Source: an uncultured Muribaculaceae bacterium
GTDB taxonomy: Bacteria; Bacteroidota; Bacteroidia; Bacteroidales; Muribaculaceae
Length of the DNA stretch: 64,000 nucleotides
Reading direction: 5' to 3'
Assembly: GCA_910585755.1 (NCBI GenBank)
Contig: CAJUFH010000006.1
Span: 13,318 to 77,317, forward strand
In this document: piece after piece, positions 8,896 to 19,600 of the stretch
Position numbering within the stretch: the first letter of the stretch is position 1
Layout: every line of letters begins with the position of its first letter
Translations under genes and position numbers: made by a program
The notes under the pieces: generated by a model
What the model was told of the DNA's origin: nothing
The model's input: only the letters and a program-made list of their open reading frames with translations
Database searches by the model: none

Positions 8896-10731
8896 ATGAA
8901 ATTCAAAACATACATGACACGCCTCCTGCTGGCGTCGGGCCTTCTGATGGGAACGGCGGCGTGCAGCGACGTCCTCGACGAGGCCCCCGACGGCTCCATG
9001 GAGTTCGCCGACATCTTCAAGGACCCCGACAAGACGGCGGCGTTCCTCAATACCTGCTACAACAGCCTCCCTCAGAAAGGATATTACTACTGGGGCTGGG
9101 AAACGATACCCAACGCCCTGAGCGACGACGGATGGTCGAACTGGGATTTCGCCGGTGAGCCGGTCGGCCAGATTTACGCCGGCAAAGGCTCCGCCGCCGA
9201 GCACCCTATCCCTGACTGGGCTCCGAAATTCGGCGGTATGGGAAACAACGAGGATTTCTGGAACCGCTACTGGCAGCAGATCCGTTACTGCACCCTCTTC
9301 ATCGAGAACATCGACAACGCCGCGGTGCGCTCCGAAGCCGAGCGCGACCGTATGAGGGCCGAGGCCCATGTGCTCCGCGCCTATTTCTACTCCGAGCTTG
9401 TCAAGTGGTACGGGCAGGTGCCCGTGATGGAGAACTCCGTGTCCTTCGACGCCGATTTCTCCGGCCTTCGACGTGCCTCGGTCTACGATGTCGCGAAATT
9501 TATCGAGACGGACTGCGACTTCGCGATTTACTCCGACAACCTCCCCTGGCGTATCACCTCCGCCTCCGAGGCTACCCGCGCCACAAAAGCCCTCGCCTGG
9601 ACTCTCAAATCGAAAATGATGCTTTTCGCCGCTTCACCCCTCTTCAACGAGGGTGAGGACCATTGGGAGGAAGCCTACCAGGTCAATCTCAAGGCCGTGG
9701 CAGCGCTTAAGGAGAACGGCTACGAGCTTTTCACGCGCTGTACCAACCCCAATACCTTCGGCACGGGCGCGGCCGCGGCTATCCGCCAGCTTATCAACAC
9801 CGAGGCCGATTACGCCGCCGAGCCGCGTGACCGCGAGACGATTTGGCAGGGGCACGGATATACCTGTTTCGTATGGCATATCGGAGGCATAGGCTCCGGC
9901 ATGGACGGAACGTATTCCGCCGGGACGGCCCCAACCCAGGAGCTGAACGACGCCTTCAACACTACCGACGGTGAACCGGTGCTCGATCTCGCCAGGCCGT
10001 ACCTCGACGAGCGCCATCTCCAGCCCAACTACAATCCCCGCAGTTGCTACGACCCCAAGAACCCGTATGCCAACCGCGACCCCCGAATGGCCGAGACAAT
10101 GGTCTACAACGGTGCGCAGTACAAGTACGCCGGACAGACCTACACCTGCGAGACATTCGAGGGGGGCAAAAACCATATCGACCTGGGACAGACCGACGAC
10201 TATACCCGCACGGGCTATTACCACTGCAAATACATCCAGCCCGGCGCCGGAGACGGTATCCAGTTTAACGTGCAGACTCCCCCCTGGAAGTATTTCCGGC
10301 TGGCCGAGGTGATTCTCAACCTGGCTGAGGCCGCGGCAGAGGCCGGACACCTCGACGACGCCAAGGACGCCGTCGACGAAATCCGCGCCCGAGTGGGGAT
10401 GCCGGCCCTCCCCTCCGGCCTCAGCCGCGAGGCGATGGTGCTCCGCGTCCGCAACGAGCGCCGAGTTGAGCTGGCCTGGGAGGAGAACCGCTATTTCGAC
10501 ATGCGCCGCTGGCACCTCCCCGAAGAGGATATGCACTACGAGGCATCGTACCTTACCGGCCTGCGCCCTGAGAAGCAGCCCGACGGCTCGTTCATCTACA
10601 CCCGCTACAACATCTGGGAAAATCCCCGCGGCGGGGCCGAGGCGCGCGACAAGCTCCTCCCGATTCCCTTGCAGGAGAGCGCCCGCCTCGAGGCGGTGAC
10701 CGGCGCGAAATGGCAGAACCCCGGCTGGTAA
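8896..10731 (+). CDS. SusD/RagB-type glycan-binding lipoprotein (pair 1)
   Basis: A 611-residue surface lipoprotein that caps the SusC barrel and binds glycan. It has a lipoprotein signal with Cys23 (GTAAC) and the SusD-family N-terminus 'DVLDEAPDGSMEFADIFKD'. Tetratricopeptide-like helices include RAEAHVLRAYFYSELVKWYG. The C-terminal SusD signature is RVGMPALP, then VRNERRVELAWEENRYFDMRRW. It starts 24 bp after the SusC stop and ends KWQNPGW. It is the same size as the SusD of pair 2 and shares many motifs with it, for example AKWQNPGW against VSWQNPGW. Confidence 0.95.
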   Translation: MKFKTYMTRLLLASGLLMGTAACSDVLDEAPDGSMEFADIFKDPDKTAAFLNTCYNSLPQKGYYYWGWETIPNALSDDGWSNWDFAGEPVGQIYAGKGSAAEHPIPDWAPKFGGMGNNEDFWNRYWQQIRYCTLFIENIDNAAVRSEAERDRMRAEAHVLRAYFYSELVKWYGQVPVMENSVSFDADFSGLRRASVYDVAKFIETDCDFAIYSDNLPWRITSASEATRATKALAWTLKSKMMLFAASPLFNEGEDHWEEAYQVNLKAVAALKENGYELFTRCTNPNTFGTGAAAAIRQLINTEADYAAEPRDRETIWQGHGYTCFVWHIGGIGSGMDGTYSAGTAPTQELNDAFNTTDGEPVLDLARPYLDERHLQPNYNPRSCYDPKNPYANRDPRMAETMVYNGAQYKYAGQTYTCETFEGGKNHIDLGQTDDYTRTGYYHCKYIQPGAGDGIQFNVQTPPWKYFRLAEVILNLAEAAAEAGHLDDAKDAVDEIRARVGMPALPSGLSREAMVLRVRNERRVELAWEENRYFDMRRWHLPEEDMHYEASYLTGLRPEKQPDGSFIYTRYNIWENPRGGAEARDKLLPIPLQESARLEAVTGAKWQNPGW

Positions 10732-10764
10732 CACATATATTCCCCAAATCATCAGTTTCCTACC

Positions 10765-13581
10765 ATGAATTGTAAGAAATACATAATAACGGCGGCGCTG
10801 ACGGTATGCGCCACATCCGCGGCAGCGGCCGTCGCCGGGGATTCGGTCTCCGTCAACCTGGGCTACCACGAGATTCCGCGCGACGCTCTTACCGGGTCTG
10901 TCGCGACGGTCTACGGCTACCAGCTCGCCCGGACCCCGGAGCCGTCGCTCCCCAAGACATTCAACGGCCTTCTCCCTGGCCTCACCATGGTCGAGAACTC
11001 CCATATCCCGGCCCAGGGGGCCGTGTCGACGGAGGATCCCGGAGTGAGGATGTGGATCCGCGGCCTGTCGACCGTCAACGGAACCACCCCGATGGTGATT
11101 GTCGACGGTGTGCTCTGCCCCGGAACAAACTACGTCTACTTCACCCCCGAGGAGATTGAGTCGGTCTCAGTGCTCAAGGACGCCGCGACCCTCTCGCTCT
11201 ACGGAATCCAGGGGGCCAACGGAGTGATCGCCATCAAGACCAAGCGCGGCTCCGTCGGTGCTCCCAGGGTAGTGGTCACTTTCGACGAATCCTTCCAGAA
11301 GATGACCCGCCATCCCCGGATTTTCAGCTCCCTGGAATACGCCTCCCTGCGCAACCAGGCCGGCTATAACGACGGGCTGGGGCGGTTCTCGCAGTTCTCG
11401 CAATGGGACCTCGACCAGTACCGGGCGATGGACAGCGAGGGGTATGCCGACAACAACTGGTACGATATGTTCCGCGGCGACCTCCAGCTTATGACCCGCG
11501 CCGGAATCGCCGTGAGCGGAGGCAACAACCGCGCACGCTACTTCACGAGCGTCAACTACCTCCACCAGAACTCCTCCTTCAAGACCGAAAAGAACAGCAA
11601 ATACGACCCCAAGCCTAAGAGCGACTGGTTCAATTTCCGCACGAACCTCGACCTTACCTTCAACTCCTACCTGACCGGTTTCCTGTCGCTGGCCGGCAAC
11701 ATCCGCAACGACAAGACTACCGGGTTCTCGAACTCCGACATCTACGCCTCCCTTTTCTCCCTCCCCCCGACAATGTACGGGCCGGTCACTCCCGACGACG
11801 GCACGGTACTGAAGGGTAACCAGGTCGTAGTGACGCAGAACTGCGGAAACACCCCCTACGGCATGCTCAACCGTTCGGGCTACATCCATAACCTGACGGT
11901 CAACGTCGCGGCCCAGGCCGGTGTCGGTATCGACCTCGGATTCCTCACAAAGGGGCTCTCCCTGAACGGGCGCATGGCCTACCAGACAAACTCCTTCAAC
12001 CAGACGGCGACCACCCAGGACTTCGAGCGCTGGATACGCACCAACGACCTCAACACCCTCCAGTTCACCAAGTTCGGAACATCCCTCAACTCCAACCTGG
12101 CCTACGGGAAGGCTTCGACGATGGACTGGAACCTCAACCTTTCGGCCCAGCTTTCCTACCGCCGTACCTTCGGCGACCACTATGTCGACGCTTTCGCCTA
12201 TATAATGTACCAGAACCAGGAGCTCCAGAAGAGCGCCTTCCAGTACAAGCGCCAGAGCATGGGGGCGACCGTCACCTACGGCCTCTTCAACAGGTACTTC
12301 CTCAGGGGCGACATCGGAGGCTCAGGCTCCGACCAGTTCCACAAGGACCACCGCTGGACGGCGACCCCGGCTGTCTCCGCCGCCTGGATTGTCTCCCGCG
12401 AGAGCTTCCTCCGCGACGTCGTGTGGCTTGACAACCTCAAGCTCCGCGCAAGCTACGGCATAACCGCCAACGACCAGTTCGGCAACGACCGCATGCTCTA
12501 CTCCGACTATCTCGACGTCAACGGCAACGAGGGCCTGATGGGGAACCCGTCGCTGGTGGCCGAGAAGATTAAGAAGCAGAACTACGGTTTCGACCTGGGG
12601 CTGTTCAACGACCTCGACATCACTTTCGACTGGTACAAGTCGCGCACCGACAACATGCTCGTCGGTTCATCCAACCGCGTCCCCTCCTTCCAGGGTGTCC
12701 CCCTGGGCAACTATCCCCGCACCAATACCGGCAAGATGGAGAACCAGGGCTACGAGATTTCGGCCCTATACTCCCGCCGCATCGGGCGCGACTGGACAAT
12801 CACTGTCGGAGGCGCCTTCTCCTATAACAAGAACAAGGTAATCTCCGTCAACGAGAGCCCGCAGCCCGAAACCGCCGCCTACCGCTACCGCTCCGAAGGA
12901 TTCTCCTACGGTACCCCCTGGGGTTACCTGGTCGACTACTCCAACGGCAACGGCTTCTTCAACTTCCCCGAGGAAATCACCGCATCCGGGCTTACATACT
13001 CCTTCGGCACTCCTCGCGTCGGCGACCTGGTCTACAAGGACCTCAACGGCGACAAGGTAATCGACGAGAAGGACATGGCGCCGATAGGGTACTCCTCTAT
13101 TCCGAGAACCTCCTATTCCATCAACCTCGGAGCATCGTGGAAGGGTATCGAGGTCAACGTGCTGATGCAGGGCGTGGCCAAGACCTCGGTTGTGATGGGT
13201 GGCACCGGAATATACGAGAACGCTTTCGACGGGGTGTTCAACGACATCCACGAACACGCCTGGACCCCCGAACGCTGGAACAACGGCGAGGAGATTACCT
13301 TCCCGGCCCTGTCGCTCAACCGCTCTACCAACCACGTCGCCTCCGACTTCTTCTGCTGGGACGCCTCCTTCTTCCGCATAAAGAACATCGAGGTCGCCTA
13401 TACCCTCCCGAAAGTGGTGTCCGATAAAATCAGGGCGCAGGCAATCCGCGTCTCCTTCCAGGGACACAACCTCGCGACCTGGGACAATATGAAGTCGAAG
13501 CATATCGACCCGGAGGTCGGGACCCTGACCGCCTTCCAGCCCTTCCGCGTCTATAATATCGGCCTGAAGCTAACCTTCTAA
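10765..13581 (+). CDS. Short SusC-type TonB-dependent transporter lacking the N-terminal CarboxypepD-like domain (pair 2)
   Basis: A 938-residue SusC paralogue. A signal peptide (about 1-24) is followed directly by 'SVSVNLGYHEIPRDALTGSVATV', which aligns with the TonB-box/plug-start region (VVVGYG.Q...TGSV) of normal SusCs. The roughly 90-residue CarboxypepD-like domain is absent and the TonB box is poorly conserved. Plug (WIRGLSTVNGTTPMVIVDGV) and barrel are complete, ending IGLKLTF. Barrel segments match pair 1 closely in order, for example QGVPLGNYPRTNTGKMENQGYEI-type and SNGNGFFNFPEE. The frame is uninterrupted and has its own signal peptide, so this is not a recent truncation. It begins 33 bp after SusD1 in the same operon. 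Confidence 0.92.
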   Translation: MNCKKYIITAALTVCATSAAAAVAGDSVSVNLGYHEIPRDALTGSVATVYGYQLARTPEPSLPKTFNGLLPGLTMVENSHIPAQGAVSTEDPGVRMWIRGLSTVNGTTPMVIVDGVLCPGTNYVYFTPEEIESVSVLKDAATLSLYGIQGANGVIAIKTKRGSVGAPRVVVTFDESFQKMTRHPRIFSSLEYASLRNQAGYNDGLGRFSQFSQWDLDQYRAMDSEGYADNNWYDMFRGDLQLMTRAGIAVSGGNNRARYFTSVNYLHQNSSFKTEKNSKYDPKPKSDWFNFRTNLDLTFNSYLTGFLSLAGNIRNDKTTGFSNSDIYASLFSLPPTMYGPVTPDDGTVLKGNQVVVTQNCGNTPYGMLNRSGYIHNLTVNVAAQAGVGIDLGFLTKGLSLNGRMAYQTNSFNQTATTQDFERWIRTNDLNTLQFTKFGTSLNSNLAYGKASTMDWNLNLSAQLSYRRTFGDHYVDAFAYIMYQNQELQKSAFQYKRQSMGATVTYGLFNRYFLRGDIGGSGSDQFHKDHRWTATPAVSAAWIVSRESFLRDVVWLDNLKLRASYGITANDQFGNDRMLYSDYLDVNGNEGLMGNPSLVAEKIKKQNYGFDLGLFNDLDITFDWYKSRTDNMLVGSSNRVPSFQGVPLGNYPRTNTGKMENQGYEISALYSRRIGRDWTITVGGAFSYNKNKVISVNESPQPETAAYRYRSEGFSYGTPWGYLVDYSNGNGFFNFPEEITASGLTYSFGTPRVGDLVYKDLNGDKVIDEKDMAPIGYSSIPRTSYSINLGASWKGIEVNVLMQGVAKTSVVMGGTGIYENAFDGVFNDIHEHAWTPERWNNGEEITFPALSLNRSTNHVASDFFCWDASFFRIKNIEVAYTLPKVVSDKIRAQAIRVSFQGHNLATWDNMKSKHIDPEVGTLTAFQPFRVYNIGLKLTF

Positions 13582-13590
13582 GTTACTGAC

Positions 13591-15393
13591 ATGAAACTCA
13601 ACAAGATACTATTCCTCCCACTCTTGGCCCTGTTGGCGGTCTCCTGCGCCGACCTGGATATGCCGGCCGACGGACGCGCCACATACAAGGATATTTTCGG
13701 CCACTATGAGCGCACGGTGGTCTATGCCAATTCCTGCATGGGCTATATACTGCAGCCCGGCCTGGGCTACGACGGCTCCCCCCTGGCATCGCTGTGCGAC
13801 GAGGCGCAGGACGCCTCGGACTATGCCGACGGCGGGATTTCAAACTGGTACAACGGTATGACCACGCCGCTCTATAATCCCGCAGGCGACTGCTGGGCGC
13901 ATTACTACGCCGGGATTCGCCGCTGCAACAATTTCCTGCTCTACATCAACGATCCCGAATACTGCTCCCCCGACTTCCGCGAGGAGGAGCGCCAGGGATG
14001 GATCGCGATGGTAAGGGTTGCCCGAGCGTACTACTATCTGCAGCTCGCGAAGCGCTACGGAGCGGTCCCCCTGCTTACGATTCCGTATTCGACGGGACAC
14101 GACTACACCGCCGACCGCCGCGCCCCCTTCGAGGAGGTGGCCGACTTCGTAATCTCGGAGTGCCGCCGCGCCCTGGCGACCCCGGAGCCTGACGGCATTT
14201 TCGGCTTCCGCTGGAACATCAACGACAGCGACCGGGGCAAGCTGACCCGCGGCTTCGCCTACGCCGTGATGTCGGAAACCGCCCTTTTCGCCGCCTCTCC
14301 GCTCTTCTTCGAGTCCGGTTCCAAGTACACCTGGGAAGAGGCCGCGGCTATTACCAAGGAAGCCCTTGACCAGTGTCTCAACCACGGCTACGAGCTTTAT
14401 ACCTCGAAGCCCGCGTCAACGGTAGCGTTCGGTCCCTATGACTATTACTGCTTCACGCAGTCCGACCCCTCCCGCTCGATTGACAAGGAGACCATCTACG
14501 AGTCAACCTCCCGAATGTCGGTATGGATGCACTGCGGCCTCCCGACGACCCCGGGGCAGAACAAGGCCGGGGCGTGCCCCTCGCAGGAACTGGTCGACTG
14601 CTATGAGACGACCGACGGCCAGCCGGTGCTCGACCTGGAGCGCCCGTACCTCGACGACGACCATCTCAAGCCCAACTACAACCGCGACAACACCCTTTAC
14701 AGGGCCGATGACCCGTATGCCAACCGCGACCCCCGTTTCTACGGCTCGATTTATTATAACGGAGCCAAGCGTTACCTCGACGGGCGCGACGGGACGGTCG
14801 AAACCTTCGAGGGGGGTAACTGCGGAATCTCCTCCGACGTAAACGAGCGCCGCTACACCCGTACCGGCTACTATATGCGCAAGTTCAACAACTCCCGTTC
14901 GGGCATAGACATCGAGGGGGATGGCTTCATCGCCGTCTACCGCCTGGCGGAGCTTTACCTGAATTTCGCCGAGGCGGCCTATCAGAGCGCCGGACCCGAC
15001 GTGTTGGTGCAGTCGACCGTTCAGGGGCAGGCCCTGTCGGCCCGCGGGGCTGTCGACGCCGTGCGCGCCCGGGTAGGGATGCCGGCCCTCCCCAAGGGGC
15101 TGACCGCCGCCCAGTTCGGACTGCGCTACCGCAACGAGCGCCGCGTTGAGCTGGCTTTCGAGGAGAAACGCTTCTTCGACGTGCGCCGTTGGAAGATTCT
15201 CGGCCAGACCGACGCTTTCGTAACCGGGATGAAAATCGAGCCGGCCGCTACCGGGGGCTATACCTACAACAGGGTGAAGCTCATGGAGCGCGGAACAGCG
15301 TCAGAAAAGTACCTCCTTTTCCCGGTCAACCAGGATGACGTCACGAAAATGAAGGACTATACCGGTGTCTCCTGGCAGAACCCCGGCTGGTAA
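13591..15393 (+). CDS. SusD/RagB-type glycan-binding lipoprotein (pair 2)
   Basis: A 600-residue SusD-family lipoprotein with Cys19 in the lipobox LAVSC. The family helices are present (RVARAYYYLQLAKRYGAVPLL), as is the C-terminal signature RVGMPALPKG followed by RYRNERRVELAFEEKRFFDV. It starts 9 bp after the short SusC, so the two are surely a pair. Segments around 'NRDPRFYGSIYYNGAKRYLDG' and 'GQPVLDLERPYLDDDHLKP' parallel those of SusD1, supporting tandem duplication of the whole SusCD pair followed by divergence. It would sit on the cell surface. Confidence 0.94.
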   Translation: MKLNKILFLPLLALLAVSCADLDMPADGRATYKDIFGHYERTVVYANSCMGYILQPGLGYDGSPLASLCDEAQDASDYADGGISNWYNGMTTPLYNPAGDCWAHYYAGIRRCNNFLLYINDPEYCSPDFREEERQGWIAMVRVARAYYYLQLAKRYGAVPLLTIPYSTGHDYTADRRAPFEEVADFVISECRRALATPEPDGIFGFRWNINDSDRGKLTRGFAYAVMSETALFAASPLFFESGSKYTWEEAAAITKEALDQCLNHGYELYTSKPASTVAFGPYDYYCFTQSDPSRSIDKETIYESTSRMSVWMHCGLPTTPGQNKAGACPSQELVDCYETTDGQPVLDLERPYLDDDHLKPNYNRDNTLYRADDPYANRDPRFYGSIYYNGAKRYLDGRDGTVETFEGGNCGISSDVNERRYTRTGYYMRKFNNSRSGIDIEGDGFIAVYRLAELYLNFAEAAYQSAGPDVLVQSTVQGQALSARGAVDAVRARVGMPALPKGLTAAQFGLRYRNERRVELAFEEKRFFDVRRWKILGQTDAFVTGMKIEPAATGGYTYNRVKLMERGTASEKYLLFPVNQDDVTKMKDYTGVSWQNPGW

Positions 15394-15438
15394 GCGACAA
15401 TCAGACCCGATAGTATAATAATTTTGAACACCTGCTTA

Positions 15439-16584
15439 ATGAAAAAATATATATTGTTGTCGGTGCTGATTGGCGCTGTATGCCTCAGCTCGTGCGACGA
15501 TGAAAAGGATTCCGCCGGCGCTATGTCGCCTGTTTCAGGCGTGGAATGTTCCCCCTTCATCGGCTCGGTGATAGTGAAATGGAACGCCCCGGCCGACGAG
15601 GACTACTATTACACCCTGCTTTCATATACCGACTCGCGGGGGGAGAAGGTCAACAAGAAGGTCAGCCGTTATTCGGCGACCCCCGACGGGGTGACCACCG
15701 CCGTGCTGACCGGCTTCACCGATACCGATACCCATACCTTCACTCTGACGGCGTACGGCCGCGACGGCTCATCCTCGAAGTCGGTCTCCGCTTCCTGCGC
15801 CCCTGAGACTTATACGGGCGCTCCCCGCTATGTGCTCGAATCGGTGACATTCACCCCGACAGAGAACGGCGCCCGCATGGAGTGGGTCAACGAGACGGAG
15901 ATTCCCGTGAACCTCTACGTCACCTACACCAACGCCTCCGGAATGTATATCGAGGAGGACCTGGACGCTGCCGCTTCCGGCCATCAGGATTTCAACGACC
16001 TGGGGTTCAACGACACGGATTTCTCTGTCACTGCCGAGCTTGACGACGATGACAGCGTCACCGCCGGGCCGCGGCTCTTCACCTGCGCTCCCGAGATTGA
16101 TCCCCGCGACATCATAACCCTCACCTACGACTTCAACCGCACCACCCCGGCAAACTTCGACTTCGGAGTTGTCGGTATGACTATCCAGCAGATGGGGGAG
16201 AACCACTACAAGATGGTGATGGACACCAGCGCGCCGGAGCGGTATATTATCTGGGAGCCCCTGGGGCAGCAGATCCGCCGCACCGACCTCTCTGTCACGT
16301 TCGAGTACAAGAGCACTGACAACTGCGCCCTGACCTTCCTCTACTATCCCTTCGACTGGGGTACGATTGCTCAGAACTACCACGACCTCGACGAGCTCTG
16401 GACAGCTCCCGACTGGCGTTCCGTAGCGTTCGACATCGAGGCGAAAATCACCTCGCTCCCGGTGAAGTGGGGAGGCCCCAACTCGCAGATCCGCTTCATA
16501 TTCCGAACCGACGGCATGCTCTCGCCCGGAACTCCGATGGAGTTCGAAATCCGCAACATCAGGCTGCGGCCCACGATTAAATAA
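15439..16584 (+). CDS. SusE-position surface lipoprotein (DUF4959/fibronectin-III-like)
   Basis: A 381-residue lipoprotein in the position of SusE/SusF, following two SusCD pairs. It is presumably a surface glycan-binding protein. The lipobox is LSSC with Cys19. The N-terminal half holds two fibronectin III-like beta domains (about 30-115 and 116-205, e.g. SPVSGVECSPFIGSVIVKWN). The C-terminal half (about 215-381) is a beta-sandwich ending FEIRNIRLRP, reminiscent of carbohydrate-binding modules. The start is the ATG at 15439, which gives a clean signal peptide; a TTG 15 nt upstream is in frame but less likely. Family assignment (DUF4959-like) is tentative and the ligand is unknown. Confidence 0.75.
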   Translation: MKKYILLSVLIGAVCLSSCDDEKDSAGAMSPVSGVECSPFIGSVIVKWNAPADEDYYYTLLSYTDSRGEKVNKKVSRYSATPDGVTTAVLTGFTDTDTHTFTLTAYGRDGSSSKSVSASCAPETYTGAPRYVLESVTFTPTENGARMEWVNETEIPVNLYVTYTNASGMYIEEDLDAAASGHQDFNDLGFNDTDFSVTAELDDDDSVTAGPRLFTCAPEIDPRDIITLTYDFNRTTPANFDFGVVGMTIQQMGENHYKMVMDTSAPERYIIWEPLGQQIRRTDLSVTFEYKSTDNCALTFLYYPFDWGTIAQNYHDLDELWTAPDWRSVAFDIEAKITSLPVKWGGPNSQIRFIFRTDGMLSPGTPMEFEIRNIRLRPTIK

Positions 16585-16675
16585 CAATTCCTTAACGTCC
16601 GGCGGCGGGGTGGTGGTCGTATCCGCGCTCCGCCGTCGTTTCTTCCCGTCATTATCACAAAAGATACAGTTACTG

Positions 16676-19600
16676 ATGCTAAATATTAAGAAATTTGTAA
16701 TAGCTCTGCTCTGCGCCTGCGCCGCGTTACCCTCTGTCGCGGGGGACTTGCAGAAGAATGTGCCCGTCGATTTCTCGCATGTGAAAATCAATGATTCATT
16801 CTGGCTCCCGCTGCTCCACAAGCACGCCTCGGTTACTATCCCGGCCTGTCTGCGCCAATGCCAGGAGTCCACGCAGCGCGTGAAGAACTTCGCGATAGCC
16901 GCGGGACTGGAAAAAGGGGAGTTCAAGGGTATCTTCTATGATGATTCCGATCTTTACAAGATGATTGAGGGGTGCGCCTATACCCTCATCAACCATCCCG
17001 ATGAGGCGCTTGAGGCCCGGCTCGACCTGATTATCGACACGGTAGCCGCCGCGCAGCGCCCCGACGGCTATCTCAACACTTATTACACCCTTGTCGAACC
17101 CAACGGTCGGTGGACAAACATGGACCGCCATGAGATGTACTGCGCCGGACACCTGATCGAGGCGGCCGTGGCCTATCACCGCGCCACCGGGAAGAGAAAG
17201 CTGCTCGATGTCGCCATACGTTTCGCCGATTACCTGGATTCGACTTTCGGCCCCGGGAAGCGCCATTGGGTGCCTGGCCATCAGGAAATAGAACTCGCTC
17301 TGGCAAAGCTCTACAGCGTTACCGGCGAAAAGCGCTATCTCGACCTGGCACACTGGCTCCTGGAGGAGCGCGGCCGCGGCCATGGCGACTGGAGCAACTG
17401 CGGGCTTCCCCCCGAGCACTATATGGATGTCGTTCCCGCGTCCAGACTGGAGAAAGTCACCGGCCACGGCGTAAGGGCTATGTATCAGCTTACCGGCATG
17501 GCCGATGTGGCGGCCCTTTCGGGTGACACGGCGTACATAGGCGCGCTCGACCGGCTGTGGGACAATATCATCGGTGCCAAAATGTATGCCACGGGTGGCA
17601 TATGCAACATCAACAACGCTGAGGGATTTGCCGAAGACTTCGACCTCCCGAACAAGGAAGCCTACTGCGAGACGTGCGCCTCGATAGGAATGTGTTTCTG
17701 GAACCAGCGCATGAACGCTCTTAAAGGTGAGGCCAGGTATATCGACGTGCTTGAGCGCGCTCTGTACAACGGCGTAATCGACGGCATCTCCCTCTCCGCC
17801 GACCATTTCTTCTATGTCAATCCTCTGGAATCCGACGGCGGCCACCATCGCCAGCCCTGGTACGACACAGCGTGCTGCCCGAGCAATCTGTCGCGCTTCC
17901 TCCCCTCCGTAGGCAACTATATCTACGCGACCTCTCCCGGCGCTCTTTGGCTCAATCTCTATATCGGGAACGATGCCTCCTTCAATGTCGACGGCAATCC
18001 CGTCGAGGTATCGGTGCGCACGCTCTATCCCCGCGACGGCCATGTGGATATGACTCTGTCGCCCGACAAGAGCCGGCGATTTACTCTGCGTCTGCGCCGC
18101 CCCGACTGGGCCCGCGACTTCCCTGTAAAGGTCAACGGAAAATCCGTCAAAGCAACGCAGGCCGACGGCTACCTCTGCATCGACCGCAAATGGAAGAAGG
18201 GTGACAAGGTGACTGTCGACATGCCGATGCCCGTTGAGGTATGCGCCGCCGACCCCCGCGTGAAGAACAACGAGGGTAAGCGCTACCTGCGCCGCGGCCC
18301 CGTGGTCTACTGCATGGAAGGTATCGACAACCCCTCCTACGCCGCGGCTTCGCTTTCCCCGGCTACCGAGTACACCGCCGCCTGGAATCCCGGCATGCTC
18401 GGAGGCTGCATGGTAATAACCGCCCGCGAAGGTAACAGCTCCCTGACTTTCATCCCTTACCATCTCTGGGACAACCGCGACCCATGCCCGATGAAAGTCT
18501 GGGTCGACTATGTGGAACAGCCGCGACAGCCTGCACGCGCCGACCGGCTGCTCAATTTCGGATGGAGGTATAAAGTAGGGGACGAACCTGATGCCAAGAA
18601 CCCCTCTTTCGATGACTCCGGCTGGCAGATGGTGAATGTTCCCCACGACGGAAGCATCCACGGGGCTTTCGACAAGGAGGGCTCCACACAGGAGAACGGC
18701 TTCCGTCCGCGCCACAAGGGGTGGTACCGTAAATCGTTCACCCTACCGGCCGACGACATTCACGGCAAACGGGTGGCTCTTGAATTTGAGGGTGTCTACC
18801 GCGATGCCGAAGTATGGGTCAACGGCGAGTACCTCGGCAAGCAGCCAAACGGTTACATGGGCTTTACGTATGATATAACCGACCACGTCATTCCCGACAA
18901 GGAGAATGTCGTGGCCGTGCGCTACGATAACACCTATGTAAGCTCCCGATGGTACACGGGGGAAGGCATCTATCGTAACGTATGGCTGCGCGTCAAGAAT
19001 CCTGTAAGCATTGCCGAAAACGGCACATATATTACAACACCGTATGTCGACGACAAGAAGGCCGCCGTGGCCGTCCAGACCGAAGTGGTGAACCGCTCGG
19101 ACTCCGCGCGGCTCGTGACCCTGAAAACCGACATATATTCCCCCGCTGGCAAACTTGTCAAATCGGTCTCCGCTGTGGCTCCCGTAGCCGCCGGCGCCTC
19201 ATATACCTTCCGCCAGGAGGCCGCTGTCGATAATCCCTCCCGCTGGGATATAGACTCGCCGGAACTGTACACGGTCAAAAGCACCCTTTCCTCCGGCAAC
19301 GAAACCATCGACGAATACGACACAAATTTCGGCATCCGCACCGTGGAGTTCGACCCCGAGCGCGGTTTCGTGCTGAATGGCCGCAAGGTATTTCTAAAGG
19401 GTGTGAATCTGCACCACGATTTAGGCCCCCTGGGGAGCGCCTTCTTTGAAAAAGGGATGCGCCGTCGGCTGGAAGGGATAAAAAAGATGGGCTGCAACGC
19501 CGTGAGGCTCGCCCACAATCCCCACGCGAAGGCTGTGCTTGATCTGTGCGACGAGATGGGTATCCTGGTTTTTGCCGACTGTTTCGACAAATGGGACACC

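Noticed and set aside
10732..10830. Frameshift or truncation of the second SusC
   Set aside because: The frame is continuous, has its own signal peptide and sits 33 bp after the SusD1 stop, leaving no room for a lost domain.
16610..16675. GTG start 66 bp upstream for the GH127-GH2 gene
   Set aside because: The added residues (MVVVSALRRRFFPS) spoil the signal peptide; the ATG at 16676 gives a normal one.
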